Positions 37,540 through 44,847 of a stretch of DNA of 64,000 nt are shown here, in pieces. Both the position numbers and the translations under genes were made by a program. Position 1 is the first letter of the stretch; each line of letters starts with the position of its first letter. Origin of the DNA: Pelomonas sp036401055 (GTDB lineage: Bacteria; Pseudomonadota; Gammaproteobacteria; Burkholderiales; Burkholderiaceae_C); contig DASWWC010000062.1 of NCBI GenBank assembly GCA_036401055.1, positions 5,129-69,128 of the forward strand, in the 5' to 3' direction. The notes below the pieces were generated by a model that was not told the origin of the DNA, made no database searches, and saw nothing but the letters and a program-made list of their open reading frames with translations.

Positions 37540-37866
37540 TTAGCTCTTCTTGGCCTTGCTGGTGGCAGGCGCGGGCGGGGGCGGCGGCGGGTTCTGCTCG
37601 GCCTGGGCGGGCGGTGCGGCGATGGACTCGGCCGCGCCTTGCATACGCTCGCGGGCCTCTTCGAAGTCCTTCTTCGCCTCGCTCTCGGCGCGATTGGCCT
37701 GGCGCTGCTCCCGGGCCGCGGCGTCAAGGTCTTGCGCCGAGCCGGACGCCACCAGCTCGCGGGCGTCGTGCTCGTGCAGATCCGGCAGCGGCTGGCCGGG
37801 CTGGATCACGGTGCGCTCGCCGTTCACGACGACGGCCGTGGCGACGAGGGCGATCAGCTTGCTCAT
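37540..37866 (-). CDS. Small phage head-region protein (gp35/HI1506-like position)
   Basis: A 108-residue protein: a small N-terminal beta domain (SKLIALVATAVVVNGERTVI) then a charged helix and a Pro/Ala-rich end. The ATG at 37866 follows AAGGA; longer upstream frames are non-coding. The position between major capsid and gp36-like genes corresponds to Mu gp35. Function unknown. Confidence 0.72.
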   Translation of the reverse strand: MSKLIALVATAVVVNGERTVIQPGQPLPDLHEHDARELVASGSAQDLDAAAREQRQANRAESEAKKDFEEARERMQGAAESIAAPPAQAEQNPPPPPPAPATSKAKKS

Positions 37867-38040
37867 GTTCAAAGTCCTTTTCAGGTTCCCCGACCCAGGC
37901 CGCCAATGCGGCCTGGGGGCTACTACGCGCCGGGGGATATGTGGGGTCACCGGCTTCGCTGGGCCACCCCGTGGGCACGTGCAGTGCAGGCCCACGGGGT
38001 GCCAGCAGGCCATTGCTGGCCTTGCGGCGGCGGCGAGGTG

Positions 38041-39003
38041 TTACTTCGGGTTGGTGAACAGGAACGCGGCCGTGTTGTAGGCGACGTTGGCCTGGCGCTC
38101 GAACGTGGCGCCGTAGATCCAGCTCTTGGCGCCGTTGTCGTAGTACGGCGTCTCGGCGAAGGGGTGGCCCTCCAGCACGTTGGTGAAGCCGAAGGCCGGC
38201 TCGGCCAGGCTGATGTCGCTGGTGCCGCCCGCGCCCATCTTGGGCACGTAGGCCAGGATGGCGTTGTTGCCCCACACGTCCGAGCCCACGCCGGCAGCAT
38301 CCAGCGACACGGCATCGCCGACGATGATTTCTTCCAGGTTCAGGATCTGCTTGAGCTGCTCCAGCGATGCCGGCCCCTGCTGCGTGGACGGCAGATAGCT
38401 CTTCACCTCGACGTTGGTGCGGATGGCCTGGTGCGCGTCGGCCGACAGCGTGAGCCGGTTCGGCCGCTTGCCGATCTTCTTGCGGATGACCTCGCTGGCC
38501 GCCAGGATGTCGGTCACCGGCGTGCCGGTGGCGGCGCTCCACTTGGTGGCACCAGCCAGGGCCAGCACGTGACCGGCCGCGTAGCTGCCCACAGTGGTGG
38601 CCAGGCTGGCCACTTCCAGCTCGTAGTCCAGCAGCAGGATGTCGTTGGCCGTGGACATGGCGATGCGCGAGATGTCCAGGTAGTTGCCCACGTTGAGCTT
38701 GCGGCTCTCGTCGGACTCGCGGATCAGCTCGCGCGGGATGGGCACCTCCACGCTGTACTGGTTGACCGTGTAGGTCTTGCCGTCGTAGCGGATGTCCACG
38801 CGCTTGGTGGAGGTGCCGGGCGCGCGGCGCAGGTTGTAGCGGCGCAGGCGCTCATCACCGGCCTGGGCCAGCGTGACGCTGGACAGCGTCTGCGGCAGGC
38901 GCGGGAACAAGCGCTCGGCGATGAAGGTGCCCTGACCGAGACCCAGCAGCAGGTTGGTCAGGATGGGGTTTTGCTTCAGCCGGATCTCGGCGGCGGTCAT
39001 CAT
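38041..39003 (-). CDS. Phage major capsid protein
   Basis: A 320-residue HK97-fold candidate: FIAERLFPRLPQTLSSVTLA at the start, the E-loop-like AGDERLRRYNLRRAPGTSTK, a spine-helix region with ELIRESDESRKLNVGNYLDI, and a P-domain motif KRPNRLTLSADAHQAIRTN. It directly follows the protease/scaffold gene and matches the Mu T position. A 174-bp gap before the next gene shows no coding sequence. Confidence 0.9.
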   Translation of the reverse strand: MMTAAEIRLKQNPILTNLLLGLGQGTFIAERLFPRLPQTLSSVTLAQAGDERLRRYNLRRAPGTSTKRVDIRYDGKTYTVNQYSVEVPIPRELIRESDESRKLNVGNYLDISRIAMSTANDILLLDYELEVASLATTVGSYAAGHVLALAGATKWSAATGTPVTDILAASEVIRKKIGKRPNRLTLSADAHQAIRTNVEVKSYLPSTQQGPASLEQLKQILNLEEIIVGDAVSLDAAGVGSDVWGNNAILAYVPKMGAGGTSDISLAEPAFGFTNVLEGHPFAETPYYDNGAKSWIYGATFERQANVAYNTAAFLFTNPK

Positions 39004-39030
39004 GATGGGTGGACCTCTCGTGGTGTGGGG

Positions 39031-39531
39031 TTAGGCGGTGAACGACGTGACGGCCGTGAGCGCCTCGGCGTAGCTCACCTTGTGATGCGCGGCGTAGGCG
39101 CGCGCGGCCTGGTCGATCTCGGCGTCGGACTTGCCCTTCGCGGAGCCAGCGGCAGCCGCGGTCTCGCCCGGCTTGAACTCGCCGAACTGCACCTTGGCCG
39201 TGCCCAGCGAGATCAGGCTCTTGACGAACTCGACCGGGGAGACCTTCTTGGTGGTGTCGCCCTCGCTGAACTCGACGACCTCGCCCTCGGCCAGGCGGTC
39301 CAGCACGGCCACGGCGGCGGCCTGGTCCTTGGGCAGCAGGCGGCCGGCCTTGACCTCGCCTTCGGCGAACGACACGTGGGCCGCATGGCGGGCCTGGCGG
39401 TTCTGTTCGGCGAAGTTGGCCACCTGGCCTTCGGCGGCCGTGGCGCGCTGCAGCGCGGCGTCGCGCTCAGCGTTGGCCTTGGCAGCCGCAGCTTCGGCCT
39501 CGGCCAGCTTCTTCTTCGTTTCCTCGTCCAT
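39031..39531 (-). CDS. Capsid scaffold protein from internal start (Mu Z-like)
   Basis: An internal ATG at 39531 (MDEETKKKLAEAEAAAAKAN) is preceded by ACAGGAG at 9-nt spacing, a strong internal ribosome site. It would yield a separate 166-residue coiled-coil scaffold in the same frame as the protease C-terminus, as Mu makes Z from within I. Inferred from the site and the Mu precedent. Confidence 0.65.
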   Translation of the reverse strand: MDEETKKKLAEAEAAAAKANAERDAALQRATAAEGQVANFAEQNRQARHAAHVSFAEGEVKAGRLLPKDQAAAVAVLDRLAEGEVVEFSEGDTTKKVSPVEFVKSLISLGTAKVQFGEFKPGETAAAAGSAKGKSDAEIDQAARAYAAHHKVSYAEALTAVTSFTA

Positions 39532-40026
39532 GGGGTTGGGCTCCTGTGGTTCGACGGGGTCAGAGAAATTGACGGCATCCGCCGCCTCGGAAAACTCGAT
39601 GTCCTTCAGACCCTTCACCGCAGGCGGCTGCGCGCCCAGGAAGCCGGCGTGGCGCAGGTACCAGACGCCGGGCTTGGGGTTGGAGGGGTCTTGCGGGTGG
39701 TAGAACGAGGCGCTGCGCTTCTTGAAGCGGCCGGCGTTCACCATCTCGGCGAAGGCGGGCTCGACCTGCTTGTGATCCGCAATGCGCAGCACGTCGCCGA
39801 CGACCTCCAGGCCGGCGGCCCAGCCGTAGGCCGGCTTGTTGCTCGCGGGGTGGCCGACGACCAGTGGCGCTTCGCTCAGCGCGGGGTCGTAGGCGGCAGC
39901 GGACGCGTGCAGGTCCGCCGTGGTGATCGTGTATTCCTGGCCGTTGTCGGCACGGCGCGTGCCGGCCCGGAAGATCTCGACGCCGCGCGGGAGCGTCGGC
40001 TGAGTGGAGGTGGCGGCGGTGGGCAT
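39031..40026 (-). CDS. Phage prohead protease with C-terminal scaffold domain (Mu I/Z-like)
   Basis: Capsid maturation protease. The 331-residue frame starts (ATG 40026) with GVEIFRAGTRRADNGQEYTI and contains the protease-domain motifs VVGHPASNKPAYGWA (catalytic His in GHP) and FKKRSASFYHP (catalytic Ser). These are typical of the Mu-like I protein. A coiled-coil scaffold follows from about residue 166. A GTG eight codons upstream (40050) is possible, but the ATG sits at the same distance from the shared late module as the holin ATG does. Confidence 0.88.
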   Translation of the reverse strand: MPTAATSTQPTLPRGVEIFRAGTRRADNGQEYTITTADLHASAAAYDPALSEAPLVVGHPASNKPAYGWAAGLEVVGDVLRIADHKQVEPAFAEMVNAGRFKKRSASFYHPQDPSNPKPGVWYLRHAGFLGAQPPAVKGLKDIEFSEAADAVNFSDPVEPQEPNPMDEETKKKLAEAEAAAAKANAERDAALQRATAAEGQVANFAEQNRQARHAAHVSFAEGEVKAGRLLPKDQAAAVAVLDRLAEGEVVEFSEGDTTKKVSPVEFVKSLISLGTAKVQFGEFKPGETAAAAGSAKGKSDAEIDQAARAYAAHHKVSYAEALTAVTSFTA

Positions 40027-40030
40027 GCCG

Positions 40031-40076
40031 CCACTGTCGGCCGCGGGCACCGCCCGGGCCGAGTAAAGCGTTTTAG
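40031..40076 (-). promoter_or_regulatory. Left-arm late control module (palindrome + ACAGTGG)
   Basis: On the minus strand CTAAAACGCTTTAC (40076-40063) is followed by a 25-bp spacer, then ACAGTGG (40037-40031) and ATG after 4 nt. The palindrome agrees in 12 of 14 positions with that upstream of the lysis operon at 52224, with identical spacing and further matches (TYGGYCC). It is a candidate activator (Mor-like) or operator site for the capsid–tail operon; ACAGTGG may act as ribosome-binding sequence. Confidence 0.65.
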
Positions 40077-40118
40077 TAAATGTCGGCCTGCTGGCCTAGA
40101 GGCTTGGGGAAGGGAAGG

Positions 40119-40328
40119 TCAGGCGATGAGCAATAGCTCGCGGGCCTGCGCTGCGTACCAGGCGGCTTTCTGCTGCGCGTAGAAGGCCCGCACGCGCTGC
40201 TTTTCTGCCCGCGGGCCGCACTGCTTCTTGATCCGGATCGACCGCCCGTAGAACTCGCGTGCTGAGGCGTAGGCGCTGGCGGCTGAGCGCTGATAGACCT
40301 CGGCCAATGTCTCGTTCGGTTGTCGCAT
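40119..40328 (-). CDS. Small hypothetical phage protein
   Basis: A 69-residue, helical, Ala/Arg/Gln-rich basic protein (NETLAEVYQRSAASAYASAR). It lies between the Mor-region genes and the late module of the left arm. Function unknown. Confidence 0.6.
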   Translation of the reverse strand: MRQPNETLAEVYQRSAASAYASAREFYGRSIRIKKQCGPRAEKQRVRAFYAQQKAAWYAAQARELLLIA

Positions 40329-40350
40329 GGGTCAGTTCCGGGGCTTGGAC

Positions 40351-40824
40351 TCAGGCTGCAGCCACGCGATAGACCTCGCCGTGGCCGTCGTCGTCGGTGA
40401 TGGGTTGGTGCGACACCAGCAGGTAGGTGTTGCCGCCACCCTCTGCGACTGCGGTCAGGCCGCCTTCCAGCAGCCACTCGACCTCGGGGCCGTCGTCGCC
40501 GCCCTGGCGAACCACGCCGACGACCTCAACGCCGATGGGGGCGGGCCGCTTGACGCTGGGCACCTGGGCGTCCGGGAAGAGCTGCTTCCACCGCTCGATC
40601 ATCAGATCGGTGCCGCCCAAGCACGCGGCCTGGATGACGTTGCGGAGCCGTCCGATCTCGGTCACGTAGTCGTCGATCCGGCGCAGCTCGACCGCCAGCT
40701 TCTCGCGGGCAATCTCCGGCGCGGGGTCTTCAGTTCGGCGCTCCAGACCTTGCTCGAAGAGCGCGTCTCCGTAGGCGTCGGCGAGCTGGAGCGCCAGCTC
40801 TGTGGGCGTGGTGATGTCGGTCAT
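40351..40824 (-). CDS. Hypothetical phage protein downstream of mor-like gene
   Basis: A 157-residue acidic protein: a helical N-terminal half (REKLAVELRRIDDYVTEIGR) and a beta C-terminal half (PEVEWLLEGGLTAVAEGGGN). It follows the Mor-like gene by 35 bp and is probably co-transcribed with it. No family recognised. Confidence 0.68.
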   Translation of the reverse strand: MTDITTPTELALQLADAYGDALFEQGLERRTEDPAPEIAREKLAVELRRIDDYVTEIGRLRNVIQAACLGGTDLMIERWKQLFPDAQVPSVKRPAPIGVEVVGVVRQGGDDGPEVEWLLEGGLTAVAEGGGNTYLLVSHQPITDDDGHGEVYRVAAA

Positions 40825-40859
40825 GGATCAGTTCCAAAGGGTGGGAAGGCGGCCGAGGC

Positions 40860-41300
40860 TCAGGCTAGCCCGGGCAATTGGCCCTGGCGCTTCTCGAACT
40901 GCTCGCGCTGCCAGGCGTCCACGATCTGCCGCACGCGCATCTCGGTCAGGTCGTACTCGTGGGCCAGCTCGCGGTAGTTGTTGCCGCGGAACTTGGCGCA
41001 CATCTCGTGGTCGCGCACGCTGAGCGCCGCGATCAGCCCCTTGGCGATGTAGATGCCGCCACGGCCGCCCATCTCATGCGCCACGTGCTGCAGCTGCGCG
41101 AGCACCTGGGTGGCCCACAGCTGCAGCTGCTGCGCCCAGGCGTCGGCCGGTGCCGGCGTGCCTGCGCGCACGTCGCTCAGCACCAGGGCTTCGTAGAGGC
41201 ACAGCGCCAGGTCGCGCATGTTGTCGGTCAGGCCGACCGGCAGGCGGACTTCCAGCACGGCCATCTCGGCCGCGGAGATGAAGCGGCGCGGGGCGTTCAT
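40860..41300 (-). CDS. Mor-family transcriptional activator
   Basis: A 146-residue homologue of the Mu middle operon regulator, which binds DNA as a dimer and activates middle or late promoters. Dimerisation helices lie in residues 40-95. The beta strand GGIYIAKGLIA is followed by a C-terminal helix-turn-helix (NNYRELAHEYDLTEMRVRQI). It overlaps gemA by 4 bp. No second C-like activator was seen, so this protein may drive the late operons directly. Confidence 0.9.
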   Translation of the reverse strand: MNAPRRFISAAEMAVLEVRLPVGLTDNMRDLALCLYEALVLSDVRAGTPAPADAWAQQLQLWATQVLAQLQHVAHEMGGRGGIYIAKGLIAALSVRDHEMCAKFRGNNYRELAHEYDLTEMRVRQIVDAWQREQFEKRQGQLPGLA

Positions 41301-41974
41301 GGATGCGCGGCGGCGGCGGGTGCCGCGTCGACCAGGTCGGCAGCCAGGGGCTGGCCAGCGGCGTCGCTGAGCGCCTGCCAGGCCCACAGGTGCACGTCAT
41401 AGCCCTGGCCGCGCTGCAGGCAGCCTTGTGCTGAGTCCAGCGCTTTCAGCACCACTGGCATGCGGGCGGGCTCGGTTTCTGCGCAGAGCTTCTCGCCCAG
41501 CGCCTTGATGGCCGCGGGCAGGAAGCGCATGGCCCATTTCTTCATGGTCTCCACCAGCAGGTCCAGCGCCTCACCATCGGCCCAGTGCAGGTCGTCCACC
41601 TTGGCGATGCGCTTGCAGTAGGCCGCCAGCGCACTTTCGGACGGGTCGCGCACGGCGCCCAGCTGGTGCAGGAACAGCCACAGCGCGCGCACCTTGCGGG
41701 CGGACGGCGTGCTGAGCTGGCGGCGGTCGGGCTGGCGGGGCGCGGCGGGTGCGTCGGTCTTCTTGGCGGCGCGCACCTTGAAGCCCTTGCTCTTGAGGTG
41801 AGCCAACACGGCGTTGAGCTGCTTCAGCTCCATCGACGTGGTGGAGGCGGAGCCGCCGACGTTGGTGAGCATCAGGCGGTAGGTGGACTCGTCCATGGCC
41901 AGCTCGCGGCGGGCCACGTGGATGATCTTGACCAGGCGGGCGCGCTCGGCGCGGAGGGTGGTTTTGAAGGCCAT
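41297..41974 (-). CDS. GemA / Mu gp16-like regulatory protein (DUF1018)
   Basis: A 225-residue protein with the gp16 family pattern: LVKIIHVARRELAMDESTYR, LMLTNVGGSASTTSMELKQL, and a central RKVRALWLFLHQLGAVRDPS. In Mu the GemA/Mor unit modulates host gene expression and DNA topology. Coupled by 4-bp overlap to the Mor-like gene, as in Mu. Confidence 0.88.
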   Translation of the reverse strand: MAFKTTLRAERARLVKIIHVARRELAMDESTYRLMLTNVGGSASTTSMELKQLNAVLAHLKSKGFKVRAAKKTDAPAAPRQPDRRQLSTPSARKVRALWLFLHQLGAVRDPSESALAAYCKRIAKVDDLHWADGEALDLLVETMKKWAMRFLPAAIKALGEKLCAETEPARMPVVLKALDSAQGCLQRGQGYDVHLWAWQALSDAAGQPLAADLVDAAPAAAAHP

Positions 41975-41978
41975 GGTG

Positions 41979-42185
41979 CTACGCGGGCTGTGAGCCGTCG
42001 GCGGGCGTGGTGGCCCCGAGCGCCTGGGCGGAGGTTTCGGAACGATTTGGAACGCGTTCTGGCGCCTTGGCGGGCGGTTCGGCCGACTCGACGAGGTTGA
42101 GCAGCAGCCCGGTGAGCGCCTGGGCGTGCGATCCGGTCAGACGGACGACGGTGCCGTGGCGGAGCTGGCGGATGGTGATGGTCAT
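41979..42185 (-). CDS. Small early phage protein
   Basis: A 68-residue protein (MTITIRQLRHGTVVRLTGSH) overlapping the upstream gene by 4 bp and preceding gemA by 4 bp. It is beta/alpha-like without a recognised family. Confidence 0.65.
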   Translation of the reverse strand: MTITIRQLRHGTVVRLTGSHAQALTGLLLNLVESAEPPAKAPERVPNRSETSAQALGATTPADGSQPA

Positions 42186-42562
42186 GCCTGCGGCCCCTTC
42201 GGGTCGGCCCAGTACCTGGGCGCCGCCACCGTGCCGCCGCTCTCGCAGCCAATCCAGCTTTCGCCGTCCCAGTAGCCGCACCACACGTCCTCGGCGTCGA
42301 TGCAGACCACGGTCAGCTCGGCGTCGGGCTTGGTGAGCTTGGCGTCGTGCCAGTCCAGCATCTCGCCGCTCCAGGCACGGCGGGCCAGCTGGACCATCAG
42401 CGTGGAGCGCAGCAACTCCACCGGCCGCCCTTCGGCTTCGGCCTGGGCCGCGGTGAGCAGGTCGAAGCTCTCAGAGCCAAAGCCCAGCAGGAAGCCCAGG
42501 CGCGGATCCTGCAGCATGCGGCTGAGCACGTGGCGCACGGCCTTGTCCGCGGCGGCGCTCAC
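42182..42562 (-). CDS. Early phage protein, unknown family
   Basis: A 126-residue protein; the GTG at 42562 overlaps the previous stop (GTGA) and sets the start (VSAAADKAVRHVLSRMLQDP). The C-terminal part has Trp-rich beta strands (EDVWCGYWDGESWIG) in a form often seen in small phage early proteins. Function unknown. Confidence 0.7.
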   Translation of the reverse strand: MSAAADKAVRHVLSRMLQDPRLGFLLGFGSESFDLLTAAQAEAEGRPVELLRSTLMVQLARRAWSGEMLDWHDAKLTKPDAELTVVCIDAEDVWCGYWDGESWIGCESGGTVAAPRYWADPKGPQA

Positions 42563-42819
42563 TGAAGCAGCTCCAGCTCGAACACCTGCTGCCCCTGCTC
42601 GCTGGCCACCAGCAGGAGCTTCCACCCGCCGCGCGGGTGCAGCTTGGCCGCAAGCGCCGAGGCGGCCGACAGGTAGCTGCAGGTGGAGCTGGCGCGCTGG
42701 CCATGCACGGTGGTGGTCGTGTAGGCGCCATTCCGGTCACGCACGGTGAACATGGTTTTCGTGGCGCCGCCTGGCGGCTTCGGAAGTTCGCGGTGAAGGT
42801 GAACGGTGTGTGCTGCCAT
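42559..42819 (-). CDS. Early phage protein, unknown family
   Basis: An 86-residue protein (MAAHTVHLHRELPKPPGGAT) with beta strands FTVRDRNGAYTTTTVHGQ and a helix SCSYL-like segment. Coupled to the next gene by a GTGA overlap. A 103-bp gap upstream contains an inverted repeat at 42841-42864 but no gene. Confidence 0.68.
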   Translation of the reverse strand: MAAHTVHLHRELPKPPGGATKTMFTVRDRNGAYTTTTVHGQRASSTCSYLSAASALAAKLHPRGGWKLLLVASEQGQQVFELELLQ

Positions 42820-42840
42820 GACGGCGCTCCTGTGGCTTGT

Positions 42841-42864
42841 TCAAGCCGCCACGCAGCGGCTTGA
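42841..42864. repeat. Inverted repeat in early operon gap
   Basis: TCAAGCCGC and GCGGCTTGA form a perfect 9-bp stem with a 6-nt loop (CACGCA) in the gap between the genes ending at 42923 and starting at 42819. There is no T-run on the transcribed strand, so it may be an RNA processing or attenuation hairpin instead of a terminator. Confidence 0.5.
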
Positions 42865-42922
42865 AAAAGCCCCGGCCGTACTGCGCCGGGAAAGTCGGGT
42901 GCAACGCCCGATCAGGGAGAAA

Positions 42923-43120
42923 TCAAACGTCGAGCGGGCCGATCTGGATGAGCGGCTGCGGCTCGGCAGGGGCGAGTTCCGCGCGGGTCTCCAACGCATG
43001 GAGCGCGTAGGCGAGAGCGAGCGATGCGTGGTTGTCACTGATGCCCGCGGCTTCCCTGTGCAAGCGGAACTCGCGGGGCGTCATGGGCTGCGCGCCTTCG
43101 TCGTCGAAGTGCCCGCTCAT
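42923..43120 (-). CDS. Small early phage protein
   Basis: A 65-residue protein (MSGHFDDEGAQPMTPREFRL) overlapping the upstream gene by 4 bp. The middle is a helix with LALAYALHALETRAEL. No family recognised. Confidence 0.62.
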   Translation of the reverse strand: MSGHFDDEGAQPMTPREFRLHREAAGISDNHASLALAYALHALETRAELAPAEPQPLIQIGPLDV

Positions 43121-43329
43121 GCCTTCACACCCTCCGGCTCGCGGCGGCGGTCCGCTTCGTACTTGGTGCAGACGGCATACGGGCCGACCATGAAGCCGCC
43201 GACCATGCAGCGCAGGCCGTCGCGGCCGTAGTACTCCCGCGTCTCGCGGTTGCGGCAGTTGCCGCAGCGCTCGCGCTCACTGCTGGTCTTGAAGCCCATC
43301 GTGCGCTGGGCGACTTCGATGCTGCTCAT
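43117..43329 (-). CDS. Small cysteine-rich early phage protein
   Basis: A 70-residue protein with CGNC at about residues 21-24 and two further cysteines (RCMVGGF and AVCTKYEADRR), suggesting one zinc site. Start MSSIEVAQRTMGFKT at 43329, coupled by 4-bp overlaps to both neighbours. Function unknown. Confidence 0.7.
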   Translation of the reverse strand: MSSIEVAQRTMGFKTSSERERCGNCRNRETREYYGRDGLRCMVGGFMVGPYAVCTKYEADRRREPEGVKA

Positions 43330-43772
43330 GCGAACTCCTTGGCGTAGGTGACGCCGTCGCGCAGTGGGCGCTTGTTGCACCAGGCCAGCCAGGCCGACAG
43401 GGCGTCGCCCTTGGCCTCCTGGGTCTCTGCCTCGGGCACGCCAGGCACCAGCAGGAGGCCCTCGCTGGCGCCCATGCCATGGCGCGCCACGATCTGCAGC
43501 TGGGGCTTCAGCGCGTGCTTGGGGCCGCGGGCGATCTCGATGGCGCCGCCGCCGGGGCCATCGGCAGGCAGCACGTCGCCGATCTCGATCAGGCCGCTGG
43601 CCCAGCACCAGGCCACTTGCTCGCGCAGGTCGTAGTAGGACTCGCCGCGGCACTTGGGGCACACCAGCACGTTGAGGCCGTGGCTGCCGCGCGTGGATGG
43701 CTTCTGCACCCGCTCGGACTCCAGGTGCTCGAAGCGGCAGCGGCAGCACTTGACGGGGATGTCGGCCATCAC
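43326..43772 (-). CDS. Early phage protein with N-terminal zinc ribbon
   Basis: A 148-residue protein with two paired-cysteine knuckles, CCRC and CPKC, about 28 residues apart, a zinc-ribbon arrangement reminiscent of Mu Com, followed by a domain of unknown type. The start is GTG 43772 or ATG 43769. It lies directly downstream of the Gam-like gene. Nucleic-acid binding is inferred only from the zinc ribbon. Confidence 0.7.
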   Translation of the reverse strand: MMADIPVKCCRCRFEHLESERVQKPSTRGSHGLNVLVCPKCRGESYYDLREQVAWCWASGLIEIGDVLPADGPGGGAIEIARGPKHALKPQLQIVARHGMGASEGLLLVPGVPEAETQEAKGDALSAWLAWCNKRPLRDGVTYAKEFA

Positions 43773-44302
43773 GCTTGCTCCTGATCGTCGTCGGCGCCCA
43801 CGGCGTCCTTGAGCAGCGCGTCGACCAGCTTGTCGACCTCGCTGTCCACAGGCTTGACGACGACCTGGTCGCCGGCGTCGGTGATGGAGATGCCCAGCTT
43901 CTTCAGGTCGGCGCCGTCGAGCTGGGCCAGGGCGTCCTTCACCGGCGTCTCCTTGGTGGCGATCAGCAGGTCGGCCTGGTCGGGCAGGTGCTTCTTGATG
44001 CGGGCGAGCACGGCGGCCACGTCAGGGATGTTCAGCACGCCCTTGCCCTTCTGGAAGCCCACCTTCACGCCGTTGAAGACGCGGGTGCGAGGCTTGGCGA
44101 AGGTGCCGGGGCTGGCCTTCACCAGCTCGCGCAGCTCGGCCTCGGCCTCGGCGGCTTTGTTCAGCGCGCGCTTGATGCCGGCGATGTGCTGGCGGCGCAG
44201 CTGGGTCATGCCGTCGTTCAGCGCCGTGACGCGCTCGGCCAGCAGCGCGCGCGCGGCGGCGAAGGCGTCGGCCTGCTTGGAGATGGAGTCGAGATCGGAC
44301 AT
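43769..44302 (-). CDS. Gam-like host-nuclease inhibitor (tentative)
   Basis: A 177-residue protein with an N-terminal coiled coil (AAEAEAELRELVKASPGTF) followed by a beta segment FNGVKVGFQKGKGVLNI and a C-terminal acidic helix. Size, layout and place in the early operon fit Mu Gam-type proteins that shield DNA ends from host exonucleases; I recall similar proteins in Mu-like phages of Burkholderiales. Motif-level proof is lacking. Start MSDLDSISKQ at 44302; an in-frame ATG 11 codons upstream is possible. Confidence 0.55.
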   Translation of the reverse strand: MSDLDSISKQADAFAAARALLAERVTALNDGMTQLRRQHIAGIKRALNKAAEAEAELRELVKASPGTFAKPRTRVFNGVKVGFQKGKGVLNIPDVAAVLARIKKHLPDQADLLIATKETPVKDALAQLDGADLKKLGISITDAGDQVVVKPVDSEVDKLVDALLKDAVGADDDQEQA

Positions 44303-44321
44303 GCGGGTCTCCTGTGGTGGG

Positions 44322-44552
44322 TCAGTGCTTGCCAAGGGCTGCCGCCCGTTGGTCGAGATCTGCGGCGATGAGCCGCAGGGCGTTGGCGGTTCGGCGGGCC
44401 AGCTCGGCGTCGTCGAACGCCATGGCGGTCAGGTAGGTCAAGGCCCCGCCGATGGCGATGGGCACGGGCAGATTCGGCGGCGTGAGGCACACCAGGCGGC
44501 GGGCGTAGGCCGAGGCGCGCTTGGGGTCGACGGCGTAGGGGTCGGCGCTCAT
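44322..44552 (-). CDS. Small early phage protein
   Basis: A 76-residue protein (MSADPYAVDPKRASAYARRL) with a hydrophobic centre (PVPIAIGGALTYLTAMAF). Coupled by a 4-bp overlap to the small membrane protein upstream. Confidence 0.65.
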   Translation of the reverse strand: MSADPYAVDPKRASAYARRLVCLTPPNLPVPIAIGGALTYLTAMAFDDAELARRTANALRLIAADLDQRAAALGKH

Positions 44553-44698
44553 GGCAACAGGCCCTCCAGCAGCGGCCAGGCCACGGTGGCGCAGGCCAGG
44601 GCCATGACCAGGCAGACGACCAGCACGCCGGTGCGGTTGCGGCGCGGGCGGCTGGCGGCCTCGATCACGCCGGGTGCGAAGTGGTGCGAGGGCTTCAT
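44549..44698 (-). CDS. Tiny single-span membrane protein
   Basis: A 49-residue protein with a basic N-terminus and one transmembrane helix (GVLVVCLVMALACATVAWPL). It is coupled by 4-bp overlaps to the genes on both sides, which supports translation. Role unknown. Confidence 0.6.
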   Translation of the reverse strand: MKPSHHFAPGVIEAASRPRRNRTGVLVVCLVMALACATVAWPLLEGLLP

Positions 44699-44844
44699 GT
44701 GCTGACCCTCTGCGCCGAGATGCGCCGGGCCGTGGGGAACATGGCGGCTGCGGCCAGCACGGCGTCCACACCGTGGGCGTACAGGCCGTGATGCTCGCCC
44801 TTGGAGCCGTCCGGCATGGTGATGGTGACGAGGTAGGCGCGCAC
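44695..44844 (-). CDS. Tiny early phage protein
   Basis: A 49-residue frame with a GTG start at 44844, three bases after the ATPase stop, reading VRAYLVTITMPDGSKGEHHG, and an ATGA overlap with the next gene. The pattern resembles small host-takeover proteins, but no family is recognised. Confidence 0.55.
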   Translation of the reverse strand: MRAYLVTITMPDGSKGEHHGLYAHGVDAVLAAAAMFPTARRISAQRVST

Positions 44845-44847
44845 GGC

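Noticed and set aside
36832..40182. A 1116-codon plus-strand frame across the capsid and protease genes
   Set aside because: It runs antisense to several recognisable genes (gp36-like, capsid, protease), has low-complexity composition and no start context.
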